Made by a program: the position numbers and the translations under genes. From a bacterium (lineage in GTDB: Bacteria; Desulfobacterota; DSWW01), in the NCBI GenBank assembly GCA_028277985.1, contig JANQFG010000061.1:1-57542 (forward strand): a DNA stretch of 57,542 nt, in the 5' to 3' direction. Below the pieces are notes generated by a model that was not told the DNA's origin, did no database searches, and was given only the letters and a program-made list of their open reading frames with translations. Below are positions 33,120 through 45,492 of the stretch, piece by piece. Every line of letters begins with the position of its first letter. The first letter of the stretch is position 1.

Positions 33120-33964
33120 CGGTCGCCCTGTGCGTCTTTCTCGGATGCTCCGATGTCTATGAACTTCAAAGGTCCCACTTCCCCGAGCAGTCCCATTTCG
33201 CCCGCCGTGGTCAGATAGAAGGTGAGCGCATCCTTGAGTTCGCTCGAGAACCGGTACTGCAGGAGCGAAAAGTACGCCTGAATGTCATATTGGATCCCGG
33301 GGTACTTTCGGGCCGCCTTCTCGATCAGGGATTGCTGCCCGCTCTCGAGACAATTGATCGAGGCATGGAACGAGTTCACCACCGACTCGATCGAATGCGC
33401 ATACCGCTCTACGACCTTCTCGCGGACAGCGAAAACGGCGAAGACTACGGGAAAGCCGGTCTTCCTGAGCCAGAGGTCTCCCAGGTCATAGGTATAGGGG
33501 ACCGATTCGGTGCCCTGGAGCATCGCTTCGTTGCCGATGATGAGAGCGGCCGCGCAATCCTCCTTTTCGAGGGAGGGCTTCGGGCTCACCGGAAGGTAGA
33601 CCGGTTTCACCCCATAGGTTCGCTCCAGCAAGATCTTCAGGAGCACCACCGAGGTCTCGGACGCCCGGGAAAGGCCCACTCGCCTCCCGTGCAGATCTTC
33701 GATCGGGACGGTGCTGTTGAGAATCACCGATCTCACATAGCCGACCGAGCTGAGACAGAAGTCGGGCAACAGCACAAGGTCCTGCTCCATCCCGGCATAG
33801 GCTGCGGACGAGATGGGGCTCATGTCCAGTTTGCCGCGGGCCATCCGTTCGTTCAGATCGGACGGGTAGCCCGGGTGGATCTCCACGCCCGGGATCTCGA
33901 GTCTCTCGAACATGTGGTAGTAGAGCGAATAGCAGTTCAGGTAGTCGATGTAGCCGAGCTTCAT
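33098..33964 (-). CDS. mqnA: Chorismate dehydratase
   Basis: This 288-residue protein has a periplasmic-binding-protein-like fold, starting MKLGYIDYLNCYSLYYHMF, and makes 3-[(1-carboxyvinyl)oxy]benzoate from chorismate, the entry to the futalosine route. DMSPISSAAYAG and GLSRASETSVVLLK are family segments. The chosen start, the ATG at 33964, overlaps the mqnE stop (ATGA). A much longer upstream reading of the frame is the shadow of mqnE. Confidence 0.92.
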   Translation of the reverse strand: MKLGYIDYLNCYSLYYHMFERLEIPGVEIHPGYPSDLNERMARGKLDMSPISSAAYAGMEQDLVLLPDFCLSSVGYVRSVILNSTVPIEDLHGRRVGLSRASETSVVLLKILLERTYGVKPVYLPVSPKPSLEKEDCAAALIIGNEAMLQGTESVPYTYDLGDLWLRKTGFPVVFAVFAVREKVVERYAHSIESVVNSFHASINCLESGQQSLIEKAARKYPGIQYDIQAYFSLLQYRFSSELKDALTFYLTTAGEMGLLGEVGPLKFIDIGASEKDAQGDRWTIATI

Positions 33965-35160
33965 GCGATCCTGTCCCTCTTGACCGGTTGATAGTCTGCA
34001 GTTGCCCGGACCGGGTCGAGGCCGGCCGTTTCGATCAGCCGCCTCAGATGGGCTTCGCTTCCGAAGTCCGGAGTGGGGGCTCCGGCTGCATGTACGACCT
34101 TTTCGTAGTGATAGGTTGCACCGATGTCGTCCACGCCGAACCGCAGCAGGACCTGCGCCATCTTCTCCCCCACATACATCCAGAGGGCCTTCAAGTGTGG
34201 CACATTCCGGAGGAAGACACGGCTGGTGGCGTAAAGACGGATGTCGCTGAACCCTGTCGTGCCGGCCCGCTTCGCCTTCACCTTTGTGTTCGCGTCGTGA
34301 TAGGTGAGGGGCACGAAGGTCTTGAATCCGCCCGTCTCGTCCTGCAGCTCCCTGATCCGGGAGAGGTGATCCACGACCTCTTCGGGCCCTTCCACGTGAT
34401 TGTGCAGCAGGGTTGCGTTCGTCTGCAGGCCCAGAGAATGGGCCGTGCGCATCACTTCGAGCCACCTGGTGCCCGAGATCTTGCCGGGTGCGATGACCTC
34501 GCGGACCCCCTCGTCAAAGATCTCCGCGCCTCCGCCCGGAAGGGCGCCGAGACCGGCATCCTGCAACCGTCCGAATACCTCTTCGAGGGTGAGGTCGTTC
34601 ATTCGAGCCAGATAGTCGAATTCCACTGCAGTGAGTGCCACGATGAAGAGGTCCGGCTTCACCCCTTTGATCCTGCGCAACATCTCTTCGAAGTAGTCGA
34701 TCCGGAGCCCGGGGTGGAGGCCGCCCACGATGTGCACCTCGTCGATGCCCAGGGAGACAGCCTCTCGTACCCTTTCCTCGATCTCCTCCAGGCTGAAGAG
34801 GTAGGCATCCTCGTCGCCCTCATCCCGTGAAAAGGCGCACAGCGGACAACGCAGCTCGCAGACGTTGGTGTAGTTGAGGTTCATGTTGACGCCGTAGAAG
34901 GCCCGATCACCGTGCAAATCCGTCCGCACGGCGTGGGCAATCGCCCCCAGCTCGAGGATGTCGTTGGTGGTGAGCATGGTGATCGCGTCTTCTTCGCTCA
35001 CCGGCGTACCCTGGATCGCCTTCTCGGCGACGGCGGCCAACTTCTTGTTTTGAATGCCGTTCAGCAAGTTCTCACGCATACCCTTCTCATGTGCGCAAGG
35101 TGTCGGTGGGCCGTAGACATACTCCTCAGCGCCTCGACTGTGAGAGAGCGGGACAACCAT
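33961..35160 (-). CDS. mqnE: Aminodeoxyfutalosine synthase (radical SAM)
   Basis: This protein of up to 399 residues is the radical SAM enzyme that joins the chorismate-derived benzoate to SAM to give aminofutalosine. The cluster motif is in NVCELRCPLCAFSRD, followed by EVHIVGGLHPGLRIDY. It is the first gene of the mqn operon. Two starts are plausible: ATG at 35160 (behind AGGGGA) and ATG at 35079 (behind GAGAAGGG); conserved sequence begins after the second. A promoter lies about 210 bases upstream. Confidence 0.93.
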   Translation of the reverse strand: MVVPLSHSRGAEEYVYGPPTPCAHEKGMRENLLNGIQNKKLAAVAEKAIQGTPVSEEDAITMLTTNDILELGAIAHAVRTDLHGDRAFYGVNMNLNYTNVCELRCPLCAFSRDEGDEDAYLFSLEEIEERVREAVSLGIDEVHIVGGLHPGLRIDYFEEMLRRIKGVKPDLFIVALTAVEFDYLARMNDLTLEEVFGRLQDAGLGALPGGGAEIFDEGVREVIAPGKISGTRWLEVMRTAHSLGLQTNATLLHNHVEGPEEVVDHLSRIRELQDETGGFKTFVPLTYHDANTKVKAKRAGTTGFSDIRLYATSRVFLRNVPHLKALWMYVGEKMAQVLLRFGVDDIGATYHYEKVVHAAGAPTPDFGSEAHLRRLIETAGLDPVRATADYQPVKRDRIA

Positions 35161-35521
35161 TGATCCCCTAAATATCCGGAATCATTGCGTTTCGCAGATC
35201 GGTAGCCGTCCCGATCTCGCGCCTCCCGTCTCCTTCCGGAAGATACCGGCAGGAATTCCTCCGAGTACCCGGGGTTTCAACGGCCTGCTAAAACGATGGG
35301 AAAGGGGAGGGACAAGGAAAAGGCTCGAGCTTGCGTCAGATCACGGGAGCCTGTATGGGCGATTCCGGTTCTCTTCTATTGTAACGTCCCGGCCCGATTT
35401 GTCAAAAATCGGCCTTTTATAACTTTATTAAAAAACACTTAAGTGACTAAGATTCTGAGAAAAAGGTGCCGATCTACCCCCCAGGGAACTGCATCCGACT
35501 CCCAGCGAAAGGGGCGTGGCG
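35161..35521. other. Divergent intergenic region between mqnE and a hybrid kinase
   Basis: This 361-base gap holds the mqn promoter (35378-35405, minus strand), an AT-rich tract at 35417-35435 and a perfect palindrome CACTTAAGTG at 35436-35445 in front of the kinase gene. The mqn leader of about 210 bases has no structure I can name. Confidence 0.5.
35378..35405 (-). promoter_or_regulatory. Promoter of the mqn operon
   Basis: Read on the minus strand, TTGACA (35405-35400) and TACAAT (35383-35378) are 16 bases apart, a good sigma70 match. It points toward mqnE. Confidence 0.65.
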
Positions 35522-38215
<2,694 letters not shown>

Positions 38216-38227
<12 letters not shown>

Positions 38228-39289
38228 TGCGAGCAACGCATCCAGCTTGTCCGTCACGTCGTTCACCCGGATTCGATCGATGGCGGCAGGGTTGCGCACC
38301 CGCTTTCCCCACGGCACCTGATCGACCGTCTTGCCGAGTTCCGCCTCCAACGCCTCGGGGTACTTGTTTACGAACCATTGCCGGCTGAAATAGGGCCCTG
38401 TACGCATCGGGTTGGAAGTCACGTACAGACCGATCACCGGAGTCCCGACGCTTGTGGCCATGTGGACCGGTCCGGAGTCGGGAGCGAGAAGCGCGTCGGC
38501 AGCGTCCAGCAGGGCAAGCAGCTCCTTCAGGCCGGTCCTTCCGATGAGGTTGATCGGCTCGTGCGCCGCGATCCCGCAGATCCGGTTCCCGTATTCTGTT
38601 TCCGTCTCCGTGGGCCCGCCCGTGAGGATGACCTGCATGTCGTGTTTCAGCGCCGCATGATCAGCCACCGCGGCATAGCCCTCCGGGCTCCAGTTTCGCC
38701 AGTTGCGGTACCGCGAGGTCGAGCACGGGCTGATGACTAGGGTCCTGCGGTCGGTCGGAATGTGCTGTGCGGCGAACTCTCTTGCCTGGTCCGGGATCGG
38801 AATATCCCAACGGATCGCCGGGTCCTTGATGCCCAGGGCCTGCGCAAAGCCGAACAGTCCGTCCATCACATGTTGGTGTTTCCTCGGCTCGATTCGGTCG
38901 GTCGTGAACAGCCACTGGAAGTCCTTGGCACGGTCACGGTCGAAACCCAGCCGGACCGGACTGGATATCAAACGGCTCGCTACACTCGATCGGAGGGAGA
39001 CCTGCATGTGCAGCAGGAGGTCGAACCTCTTTCCGTGCATCTCACGGTGAAGATCGCGATAGCCCTGTAAGCCTCGGGACTTGTCCAGAACCGCGAAGGT
39101 AACGTCCGGGATGTCCCGGACCAGGGTGGATTCCAGCTTGCCGATGACCCAGGTGATGCGGGCGGCAGGCCAATGGTCCTGGATGGCCCGTACGACCGGC
39201 ACGGTGTGACAAACGTCCCCCACCGCCGACAGGCGCAGGACACAGATCTCTTTCGGCTCAGATGTCAGGGGTAGATTCTGCTTTCCCAT
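38216..39289 (-). CDS. Glycosyltransferase family 9 (heptosyltransferase)
   Basis: This 357-residue GT-B enzyme has [19 protein letters not shown] at the N-terminus, [20 protein letters not shown] in the middle and [23 protein letters not shown] near the end, the heptosyltransferase I/II pattern. It should add heptose to the LPS inner core. The chosen start is the ATG at 39289, 14 bases after lptG; a longer frame would overlap lptG by 75 bases. It is the last gene of the LPS operon and ends 12 bases inside the end of the convergent kinase gene. Confidence 0.9.
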
Positions 39290-39303
39290 TTTTCTTGCAT
39301 CTG

Positions 39304-40395
39304 CTAATGGATCGCCTGAGACTCGACTCGAAGCAACAGGTAGATCCCCAAGCCGGCATAGAGGATATTCGCAGCCCATGCAGCGACCAGGGGCGGCAGC
39401 ATGCCCGTCTGGCCGATCGAGACGACGACGGCAAAGAGGATCCAGTAGGTGAAACCGAGGATCAGACTCGTGCCTGCCGCGGCTGCAAGGCCCCCGATCC
39501 GAGGAAGGCGCAGAGCGAAGGGGATTCCGAGGAAGGCGGTGATGATGTTCAGTACCGGATAGGATATCTTCACCTGCAAATCCACGCGATACGGGGTCGA
39601 GTCGTACCCTTCCGACTCGATCTTCCGGATATAGCGTGTCAGCTTTCTGAGAGGCATCTCATCCGTCTCGGTGCGGAGAACCTCGAAATCCTTCGGTGTC
39701 TCGGCGAGATCGATCCTCTTTCGATCGGCACGGGCGATTTCCACCATTTCACCTTCCCGGAAGGTTCTCTCCACAACGTCGTGGAAGATCCAGTGGTCCT
39801 CTTCCCAGGTTGCACTGGCTGCATCGATTCGTCTCAAGAGCTGGAAGGGCCTTGCGACCGTGAACCATGTGACCCCCTGGATCTCCTTCCTGGCCGGCAG
39901 AAAGGAGGCGATCTTGTAGAACCCCTCTTCCCCTTTGAACCAGATCCGATCCCGAACCATCATGCTGAAAGGGGTCTGTCCTTCGATGAGGATGCGACGG
40001 ATGTACTCTGAGTGCTGGTAGGCGGGGGATACGACGAATTCGTTCAGCAGAAAGGCGCCTGCGCTCACCAACACGGATATGCCCACGAAGGGAGCGGCAA
40101 TACGGGATACCGGGATGCCGCTCGTCCGCAGCGCCAGGACCTCGTTGTTTCTCGACATCAGGCCGAGGGTGAGGAGGACGGCCACCATCATGGTGGCCGG
40201 GACGATCTGATAGACCATGAGGGGGACCTTGTACAGCAGGAAGAGGACGACCCACTTGATCTCCGCACCATACCGAATGAAGATGTTGATTCGGTCGAAC
40301 AGATCGATGACCAGATAGAGCACGACCCCGCCGGCCAGGCAGAGAGAGAAGAGCCGGAGGAATTCTCTTACCAGGTATCGTGTCAGGAGTGACAA
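39304..40395 (-). CDS. lptG: LPS export permease LptG
   Basis: This 363-residue YjgP/YjgQ-family protein has three N-terminal membrane segments, a periplasmic beta domain (about 130-265) and three C-terminal segments. With LptF and the LptB ATPase it pulls LPS from the inner membrane to the periplasmic bridge. SRNNEVLALRTSGIPVSRI is the family coupling-helix region. It follows lptF by 30 bases. The F/G naming is by gene order and length, since the two are paralogues. LptB, LptC and LptA are not in the window. Confidence 0.88.
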   Translation of the reverse strand: MSLLTRYLVREFLRLFSLCLAGGVVLYLVIDLFDRINIFIRYGAEIKWVVLFLLYKVPLMVYQIVPATMMVAVLLTLGLMSRNNEVLALRTSGIPVSRIAAPFVGISVLVSAGAFLLNEFVVSPAYQHSEYIRRILIEGQTPFSMMVRDRIWFKGEEGFYKIASFLPARKEIQGVTWFTVARPFQLLRRIDAASATWEEDHWIFHDVVERTFREGEMVEIARADRKRIDLAETPKDFEVLRTETDEMPLRKLTRYIRKIESEGYDSTPYRVDLQVKISYPVLNIITAFLGIPFALRLPRIGGLAAAAGTSLILGFTYWILFAVVVSIGQTGMLPPLVAAWAANILYAGLGIYLLLRVESQAIH

Positions 40396-40425
40396 GAAGA
40401 AGCTCCTCTTCTGTTCCCGGGCGGC

Positions 40426-41634
40426 TCAGAACCGGTCTCGAAGCCGACTCTGAATCGCGTCCTGAATGTCGCGGACGAGCTGGGCATACGCGTCGAGTAC
40501 CTTCAAGGGCTTCTCCTCGGCCTTTCTCCAAGTGAGATACACACCCATCGTTCCCAGCACCAGGTTCGGAAGCCAGGCGCCCAGGGCTGCCGGGATGGTT
40601 CCTGCAAAGGTCAGTGCAGACCCGGCCTGCATCAGGACGAAGAATAGAAGCATCACCACGATGCTCAATGAGAATCCGGTGTATCGGACCGCCTGCTGGG
40701 AAAGCAGGGCCAGAGGCACCCCCAGGGTGCAGAACACGAGCGCAGCGAATGGGAAGGCATACCGCTGGTGGTAGTTCAACTCGAGCTTGCGCGCCTCCTT
40801 TTCGTCATGGTCTCCCGTGAGGATCCTCTCGCGCAGCTCGGGCAAGGCGAGCTCCTCCATCTTTCGCTCCCGACTTCTGCCGGCTCGGGGCATCAACATC
40901 TTTCCCACATTGACCTTGACCCGATACCGATCGAATTGCGCGATCTGGTACGTTTCCAGGCCGGTCCCCTCCACACGATGAATCGCTCCGTTCTTCAAGA
41001 GGAGGGTAATCGTTCCCGTCTCCTCGTTCCCGTGGACCTCCCCTTCCTTGGCAAAATAGTAGACGGGCTGTTCGGTGAAGGTCTGATCCGATATGAACAC
41101 GCCTTTGACCTCGTTCCTTTCGGGAATGACATGCTCCACGTACAGGACGAAATTGGGCAGCGCATCGAAGAAGACGCGTTCCTTCAAGCCTACGAAGAGG
41201 TTCTGGGTCGCCATGGAATAGAACATGGTCTGGAAGGTGCGCACGGACCCGGGCCCTGCCCATCCCGTCAGGAAGAAGCAAACCGCCGTCACGACGGCAC
41301 CGAAGGCATATATGGGGGGCAGGAGCCTGTAGAGACTCACACCACAGGCCTTCAGGGCGTACATCTCGTTGTCCGACTGGATTCGGCTGAAGGTCAAAAG
41401 AACGCTCAGGAGCAGGGCCATGGGCAAGGTAAACACGAAGAAGCTCGGCAGGAGACAGCCGAAAATCTTGAGCACGTCCGTGATCGACACCCCTTTGCGG
41501 ACGATCCATTCGACGATCCGCATGACCTTCTCCATGAGAAGGACCAGGGTGAAGGTCAGCAGCCCCACACCGAAGGTGGGAACGAGGTCTCCCAGCAGGA
41601 ACCGAGACAGGAGCAGGGGCATCGGGGTCTTCAA
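40426..41634 (-). CDS. lptF: LPS export permease LptF
   Basis: This 402-residue YjgP/YjgQ-family protein has six membrane segments in two groups around a periplasmic domain (about 140-270). The coupling-helix region reads RIQSDNEMYALKACGVSLYRL. The longer C-terminal tail, ending in a charged helix, is typical of LptF. Its start overlaps the end of the ArnT-like gene by 4 bases, so LPS modification and export are translationally linked. Confidence 0.88.
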   Translation of the reverse strand: MKTPMPLLLSRFLLGDLVPTFGVGLLTFTLVLLMEKVMRIVEWIVRKGVSITDVLKIFGCLLPSFFVFTLPMALLLSVLLTFSRIQSDNEMYALKACGVSLYRLLPPIYAFGAVVTAVCFFLTGWAGPGSVRTFQTMFYSMATQNLFVGLKERVFFDALPNFVLYVEHVIPERNEVKGVFISDQTFTEQPVYYFAKEGEVHGNEETGTITLLLKNGAIHRVEGTGLETYQIAQFDRYRVKVNVGKMLMPRAGRSRERKMEELALPELRERILTGDHDEKEARKLELNYHQRYAFPFAALVFCTLGVPLALLSQQAVRYTGFSLSIVVMLLFFVLMQAGSALTFAGTIPAALGAWLPNLVLGTMGVYLTWRKAEEKPLKVLDAYAQLVRDIQDAIQSRLRDRF

Positions 41635-43253
41635 CCCTCCTGTTTCTCGAGCAAGGCAAGCCTGTCCAGCATCAGTTCGAGTCGACGGTGAAAGATCATA
41701 TCCTTGATTTGTTGATTCGTGTGACGGGTCTTCAGATTGTAGACCTCATCGATCAGCCGGTACCCTTCGGGGATCTCCTCGCCGAGATCGATGATCCTGG
41801 CGCAATAGGTGTGGTCGATCTCTTCCAAGGGGTCTTGCTTCGTGTAGCCTACCACATTCGCGCCGGGAAGGATGAATCGATAGATGTCGTGTTTGATCAG
41901 GGGCGTCCTGGAGGGGAAATAGACGGTCTTTCCATGCAAGGCGGTGCGTGCCTGCTCGTTGTACTTGCGGGAGAAGGGGTCGAGAAACAGGCTGCCCGTC
42001 AACAGGACGCCGAGCGCGATCATGGGGAGAAGCTTTCTGCCGGTCTCTATGCGGGCCAGTGAGAACAGGGTCAGCGCAAAGAGGACGAGAGGAACCAGGT
42101 AGTTCTTCCAGGAGAAGAGGCTTTCACCAAAGGCTTTCTCCACCTCCCATTGGATCAAGAAGGTCGAGGCAAACAGAAAGGCCGCAACCGAGAGGGTGAG
42201 CCGGAACCAGACCGCGGGCAAGGCCTGCCACCGTAAGGCGAGCAGGATGGATAGGGCCGCGCAAGTCGGCAGGATGTAGTTCTCCTGGCGCTGGGTCGGG
42301 ATGGAGTAGATGATCAGGAAGCCGAGGACGTAGAGCCAGAGCTGTTTTTCATGAGGAGCGAGCTCTTTTCGTCGCCTCACGGTGTCGATCACGAGCGCGA
42401 GCAGGACGAGGGCATACAGCCCGGCGTTCGCAAAACTCCCAAGCCAGAGCCGCCACAGGGCGTAAGGGCCGACCACAAGCCCTGACCAGAAATTGGACAG
42501 GTTGAACTTGCCCACATTCTCCTTCATCAGGAACTGGGAAAGGATCTTCTCCGGAAAGGGATCGAACACCAGCCAGAGCGAGAAGAGCCCGAGGCCGAGG
42601 AGAACCGAGCCCGTGCAGAAGATCCCGTACCGTTTCAGAAACAGGAAGGGCCGGAATTCGGCCCGGTAGAGAAGGACGAGTCCCAGGGCAAAGGCACCGA
42701 CAAAGATCAGAAAGAAGGACTTGTACAGTGCGGCCATTCCGAAGCAGAGGCCGCAGAGGAGAGTGTTGCGGGCCGTTGTCGAATCCGCCCGGAACATGAT
42801 GATGAGGGGCAGGAACAGGAAGAGGGTCTCGGGCGCGTTTGTGAGGAAAGGCCGCCCGTGCTGTATGGTCGAAAGAAAGCCGAGGTAGATCAGCCCCGCC
42901 ATGAGTCCGGTCACGGCGTCACCGGAAAGCCTTTTCGCGAACATGCCGATGAGCAGGGCGATGATAAAGGAGTAGAGCACGATCGGCCCACGTAGGGTCC
43001 ACGCGTTCCAGTACTTCCCCCAGCCGGTCGTGAGGATCCCCTGCCAGAAAAGCATGGGCGGTTTCGTGTTGTTGATCCCCTCGTCCCAGACGAGGGGAAG
43101 CATCCGGCCGCTTTCGGCGGTTACGCGGGCGATCTGGAGGTAGGGGGGCTCGTCCCCGATCTTCGGAATGTGGATCGAGTCGAGGCCGTAGAGATAGGCC
43201 ACGATTGCCACGAGCGGGCCGACGATAAACAGGGCGACATGTGATTTCCGCAT
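41631..43253 (-). CDS. ArnT/PMT-like membrane glycosyltransferase
   Basis: This 540-residue polytopic protein has about twelve membrane segments and the N-terminal catalytic loop of GT-C/GT83 enzymes (IPKIGDEPPYLQIA, with acidic residues, then NNTKPPMLFW). ArnT adds aminoarabinose to lipid A phosphates on the periplasmic face using an undecaprenyl-linked donor. The C-terminal periplasmic region is short (about 430-540). The donor sugar is unknown, as no arn synthesis genes are present. It lies between the phosphatases (6-base gap) and lptF (overlap). Confidence 0.85.
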   Translation of the reverse strand: MRKSHVALFIVGPLVAIVAYLYGLDSIHIPKIGDEPPYLQIARVTAESGRMLPLVWDEGINNTKPPMLFWQGILTTGWGKYWNAWTLRGPIVLYSFIIALLIGMFAKRLSGDAVTGLMAGLIYLGFLSTIQHGRPFLTNAPETLFLFLPLIIMFRADSTTARNTLLCGLCFGMAALYKSFFLIFVGAFALGLVLLYRAEFRPFLFLKRYGIFCTGSVLLGLGLFSLWLVFDPFPEKILSQFLMKENVGKFNLSNFWSGLVVGPYALWRLWLGSFANAGLYALVLLALVIDTVRRRKELAPHEKQLWLYVLGFLIIYSIPTQRQENYILPTCAALSILLALRWQALPAVWFRLTLSVAAFLFASTFLIQWEVEKAFGESLFSWKNYLVPLVLFALTLFSLARIETGRKLLPMIALGVLLTGSLFLDPFSRKYNEQARTALHGKTVYFPSRTPLIKHDIYRFILPGANVVGYTKQDPLEEIDHTYCARIIDLGEEIPEGYRLIDEVYNLKTRHTNQQIKDMIFHRRLELMLDRLALLEKQEG

Positions 43254-43259
43254 TGGAGC

Positions 43260-43901
43260 CTATGGAGATTGCGTAGAGGAATCGGGTTCGCGCTCCTTGC
43301 GGAGTCGCGGGGTATAAGATTCGATGAAGCGAGCCTTGTCCGTATCCTTCTGAAAGCTGTCGAAGCCTGCCAGCAGCATTGCCTCGAAACGAGCGCGCGC
43401 CTTGGACCAACCCTGGAACTCGATCCGGTAGAGTGCGGCGTGCACGCCGGTTCTGCCCACCCCGTGCTCGCAGTGGATCAGGACCGGATGGTTCTTCTCA
43501 TCGGACATGATCTCCAGGAAGGCGTCCACGATCTCGGGGGGCGGCACCTGGCCCGTGTCCAGGTGGGCGAACCTGACCCCGATTTCGGCCAGGGCCCGGG
43601 CTTCCGCGTCCACTTCGGGCGAAGCGTTGCGGAAATCCACCACGGTGCTGATCCCGAGTCGCTTGCACTCCTCCACGAGCCTCCAGGGAGCGTACTGGGC
43701 AGAGCGGTAGAGAACGCCCGGGTCGACCACGGCGTAGCGGCCCATGGCGGCCCAGTAGCCAAGGTATGCCCCGATGCCGACAAGGACCAGGACGATGGTG
43801 ATGAGCACCGCGGGGCGTGCGCGCAGCCCGTGCCCGGGGAGAGCCTTGGGTCCTTCCCCGGCAGCCTTCTTTACGTCGCTGCTATTTTCGGTCGGATCCA
43901 T
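43260..43901 (-). CDS. Membrane-anchored dual-specificity phosphatase, copy 1
   Basis: This protein of about 213 residues has one N-terminal membrane segment (AVLITIVLVLVGIGAYLGYW) and a cysteine-phosphatase domain with the CX5R loop HCEHGVGRTG and a possible general acid Asp in AHLDTGQVPP. The domain should face the periplasm if the N-terminus is inside. Such folds dephosphorylate proteins, phosphoinositides or phosphatidylglycerophosphate. Here the LPS context suggests a lipid or lipid A phosphate. The chosen start is the ATG at 43901 behind GGAG; a GTG at 43922 is also in frame. Directly follows a paralogue. Confidence 0.8.
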   Translation of the reverse strand: MDPTENSSDVKKAAGEGPKALPGHGLRARPAVLITIVLVLVGIGAYLGYWAAMGRYAVVDPGVLYRSAQYAPWRLVEECKRLGISTVVDFRNASPEVDAEARALAEIGVRFAHLDTGQVPPPEIVDAFLEIMSDEKNHPVLIHCEHGVGRTGVHAALYRIEFQGWSKARARFEAMLLAGFDSFQKDTDKARFIESYTPRLRKEREPDSSTQSP

Positions 43902-43922
43902 TCTTTTTCTCCGGTTTTCCAC

Positions 43923-44486
43923 TCATTGAGCCGCTTGGGCGGCCCCTTCCTCGGGGCCGGGCAGGAAGCGCTCACGCAGTTGCTTGTGCAGGGCAGGGTA
44001 TCGCAGAGATACGTGGTAGTAGCGATTCATCTCGCGGAGGGCCTTGTCCAGAGGCCAGCCCTGCACCTCGATTCGATAGAGGGCCGTCACGATTCCGCTT
44101 CGATCGCCCCCGCCGTGGCAGTGAACCAGGACCGGCAGGTTCTCCTCATCGGTCAGAATCTGCCGGATCGTTTCCCAATGGCCCTTCCCGGGGCCTGTGG
44201 TCGCGCTGAAGGGCACATGATACAGTTTGATGCCGTGCTGTTCCGCAAGTTCCTTCTCATAGGGCGGGACCCCGAATCGCATGGACAGGATACTCCTGAA
44301 CCCGTATTCCTGAATCCACTCCTTCAGTTGCGCCTCGCTCGGCTGCCCGGAACGGTAGAACTTGCCCGGAACCACGGTGCCGAAATTCTTCTGGAGGCCG
44401 AAATCCCAGCCTATGCCCGCGGCGAACAGACCGATCAGCAGCAGGAATGTCCAGAGCGGCCATTGGGCCCTTATCTTCATTCTCAC
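43923..44486 (-). CDS. Membrane-anchored dual-specificity phosphatase, copy 2
   Basis: This 187-residue paralogue of the next gene has one N-terminal membrane segment (WPLWTFLLLIGLFAAGIGW) and the CX5R loop HCHGGGDRSG (Cys123, Arg129). GKFYRSGQPSEAQLKEWI and the RYHVSLR tail are typical of tyrosine/dual-specificity phosphatases. The usual acid loop reads VPFSATTGPGKGH without a clear Asp, so the general acid may differ from copy 1. Its stop directly precedes the in-frame GTG of copy 1. The pair most likely arose by duplication. Confidence 0.8.
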   Translation of the reverse strand: MRMKIRAQWPLWTFLLLIGLFAAGIGWDFGLQKNFGTVVPGKFYRSGQPSEAQLKEWIQEYGFRSILSMRFGVPPYEKELAEQHGIKLYHVPFSATTGPGKGHWETIRQILTDEENLPVLVHCHGGGDRSGIVTALYRIEVQGWPLDKALREMNRYYHVSLRYPALHKQLRERFLPGPEEGAAQAAQ

Positions 44487-44495
44487 CCTCGCCTG

Positions 44496-45254
44496 TCAGA
44501 TTCCCCAGTCGGGCCCGCGCAGATAGCCCCCGTCGATGACCACGCACGCGCCGTTTATGTAGGACGCCTTTTCCGAGCTCAAGAAGAGGATGCAGTTGGC
44601 GATGTCTTCCGGCGTTCCGACGCGGCCGCAGGGGATCTTTGGCAACACACTCCCAAAGACCGCCTCGATCTCCTCCCTGGAAAGCCCTGCCTTGTCGTAG
44701 ATGGGGGTATCCACCCATCCGGGAAGGATCGTGTTTGCCCGGATCCCGGGAAGGTCTCGAACCAGGTGGTACGTGAACTTCTCCACGGCCGACTTTGCGG
44801 TCGAGTAGACAAAGTGGTTGCTGTATTCGTGCCGGGCAGCTGTGGAGGATACGTTCAGGATCGAAGGGTTGGAGGACTTCCTCAAAAGGGGGATGAAGTG
44901 CTTGACTAGGAGCATCGGGCCCTTTACCAGCACTTCATAGTGATAGTAGAAATCCTCTTCCTCCATCGCTTCCGGGACCACGAATCTGCCTCGGCCCGCG
45001 TTGTTCACCAGGATGTCGAGCCGGCCGAAGCGATTCTCCACACCCTCTGCGAGAGAAGCGATCTCTTTTTCGACGCTCACATCGCACCGCTGGGAGATGA
45101 AACGGTCTCCAAGCAGGTTGACCGCCTCACCGAGGGCCTTTTCGTCCATATCAGCCCCCACGACCGTTGCCCCCTGCCGGATGAATTGGCCGGCCGTCTC
45201 GAGCCCGATCCCCGAAGCGGCGCCGGTTATGACGACAATGTAATCCTTGAACAT
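44496..45254 (-). CDS. Short-chain dehydrogenase/reductase
   Basis: This 252-residue SDR has the NAD(P) loop TGAASGIG, NNAG, a Ser in LNVSSTAA, the active site Tyr-x3-Lys in VYSTAKSA and the C-terminal INGACVVIDGGY. An Asp after the second strand (GADMDEKAL) favours NAD(H). The start is the ATG at 45254 behind GAGAGGGG. It lies 9 bases before the phosphatase genes, so it may be the first gene of the LPS operon, perhaps making a sugar or lipid precursor. A link to the distant CoA cluster (BbsCD are SDRs) is conceivable but not supported by position. Confidence 0.87.
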   Translation of the reverse strand: MFKDYIVVITGAASGIGLETAGQFIRQGATVVGADMDEKALGEAVNLLGDRFISQRCDVSVEKEIASLAEGVENRFGRLDILVNNAGRGRFVVPEAMEEEDFYYHYEVLVKGPMLLVKHFIPLLRKSSNPSILNVSSTAARHEYSNHFVYSTAKSAVEKFTYHLVRDLPGIRANTILPGWVDTPIYDKAGLSREEIEAVFGSVLPKIPCGRVGTPEDIANCILFLSSEKASYINGACVVIDGGYLRGPDWGI

Positions 45255-45492
45255 GATCCCCTCTCGGCCCTGTGCTTTCGAGATTGTGCCTAGTCTGCTG
45301 GCCACGCGGGGCGGTGTCAAGTGATCGAGGTGCCCGGGTCGTCCTTCCACACCCATGCCGTGGGGTGCACTCCGGCCGGTGTTTCACGTCGTTCTCAAGA
45401 CTGATACGGAACGACCCTGCCCGGACGGCCGTCGCGCGTGAGGCTTCCTTCGGACAGGATGGGCGCCTGTTATCTTGTCGGGATCAGGAAGA

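Noticed and set aside
33965..34465. Upstream extension of the mqnA frame
   Set aside because: It lies within mqnE in another frame and has no family similarity. mqnA starts at 33964 with the ATGA overlap.
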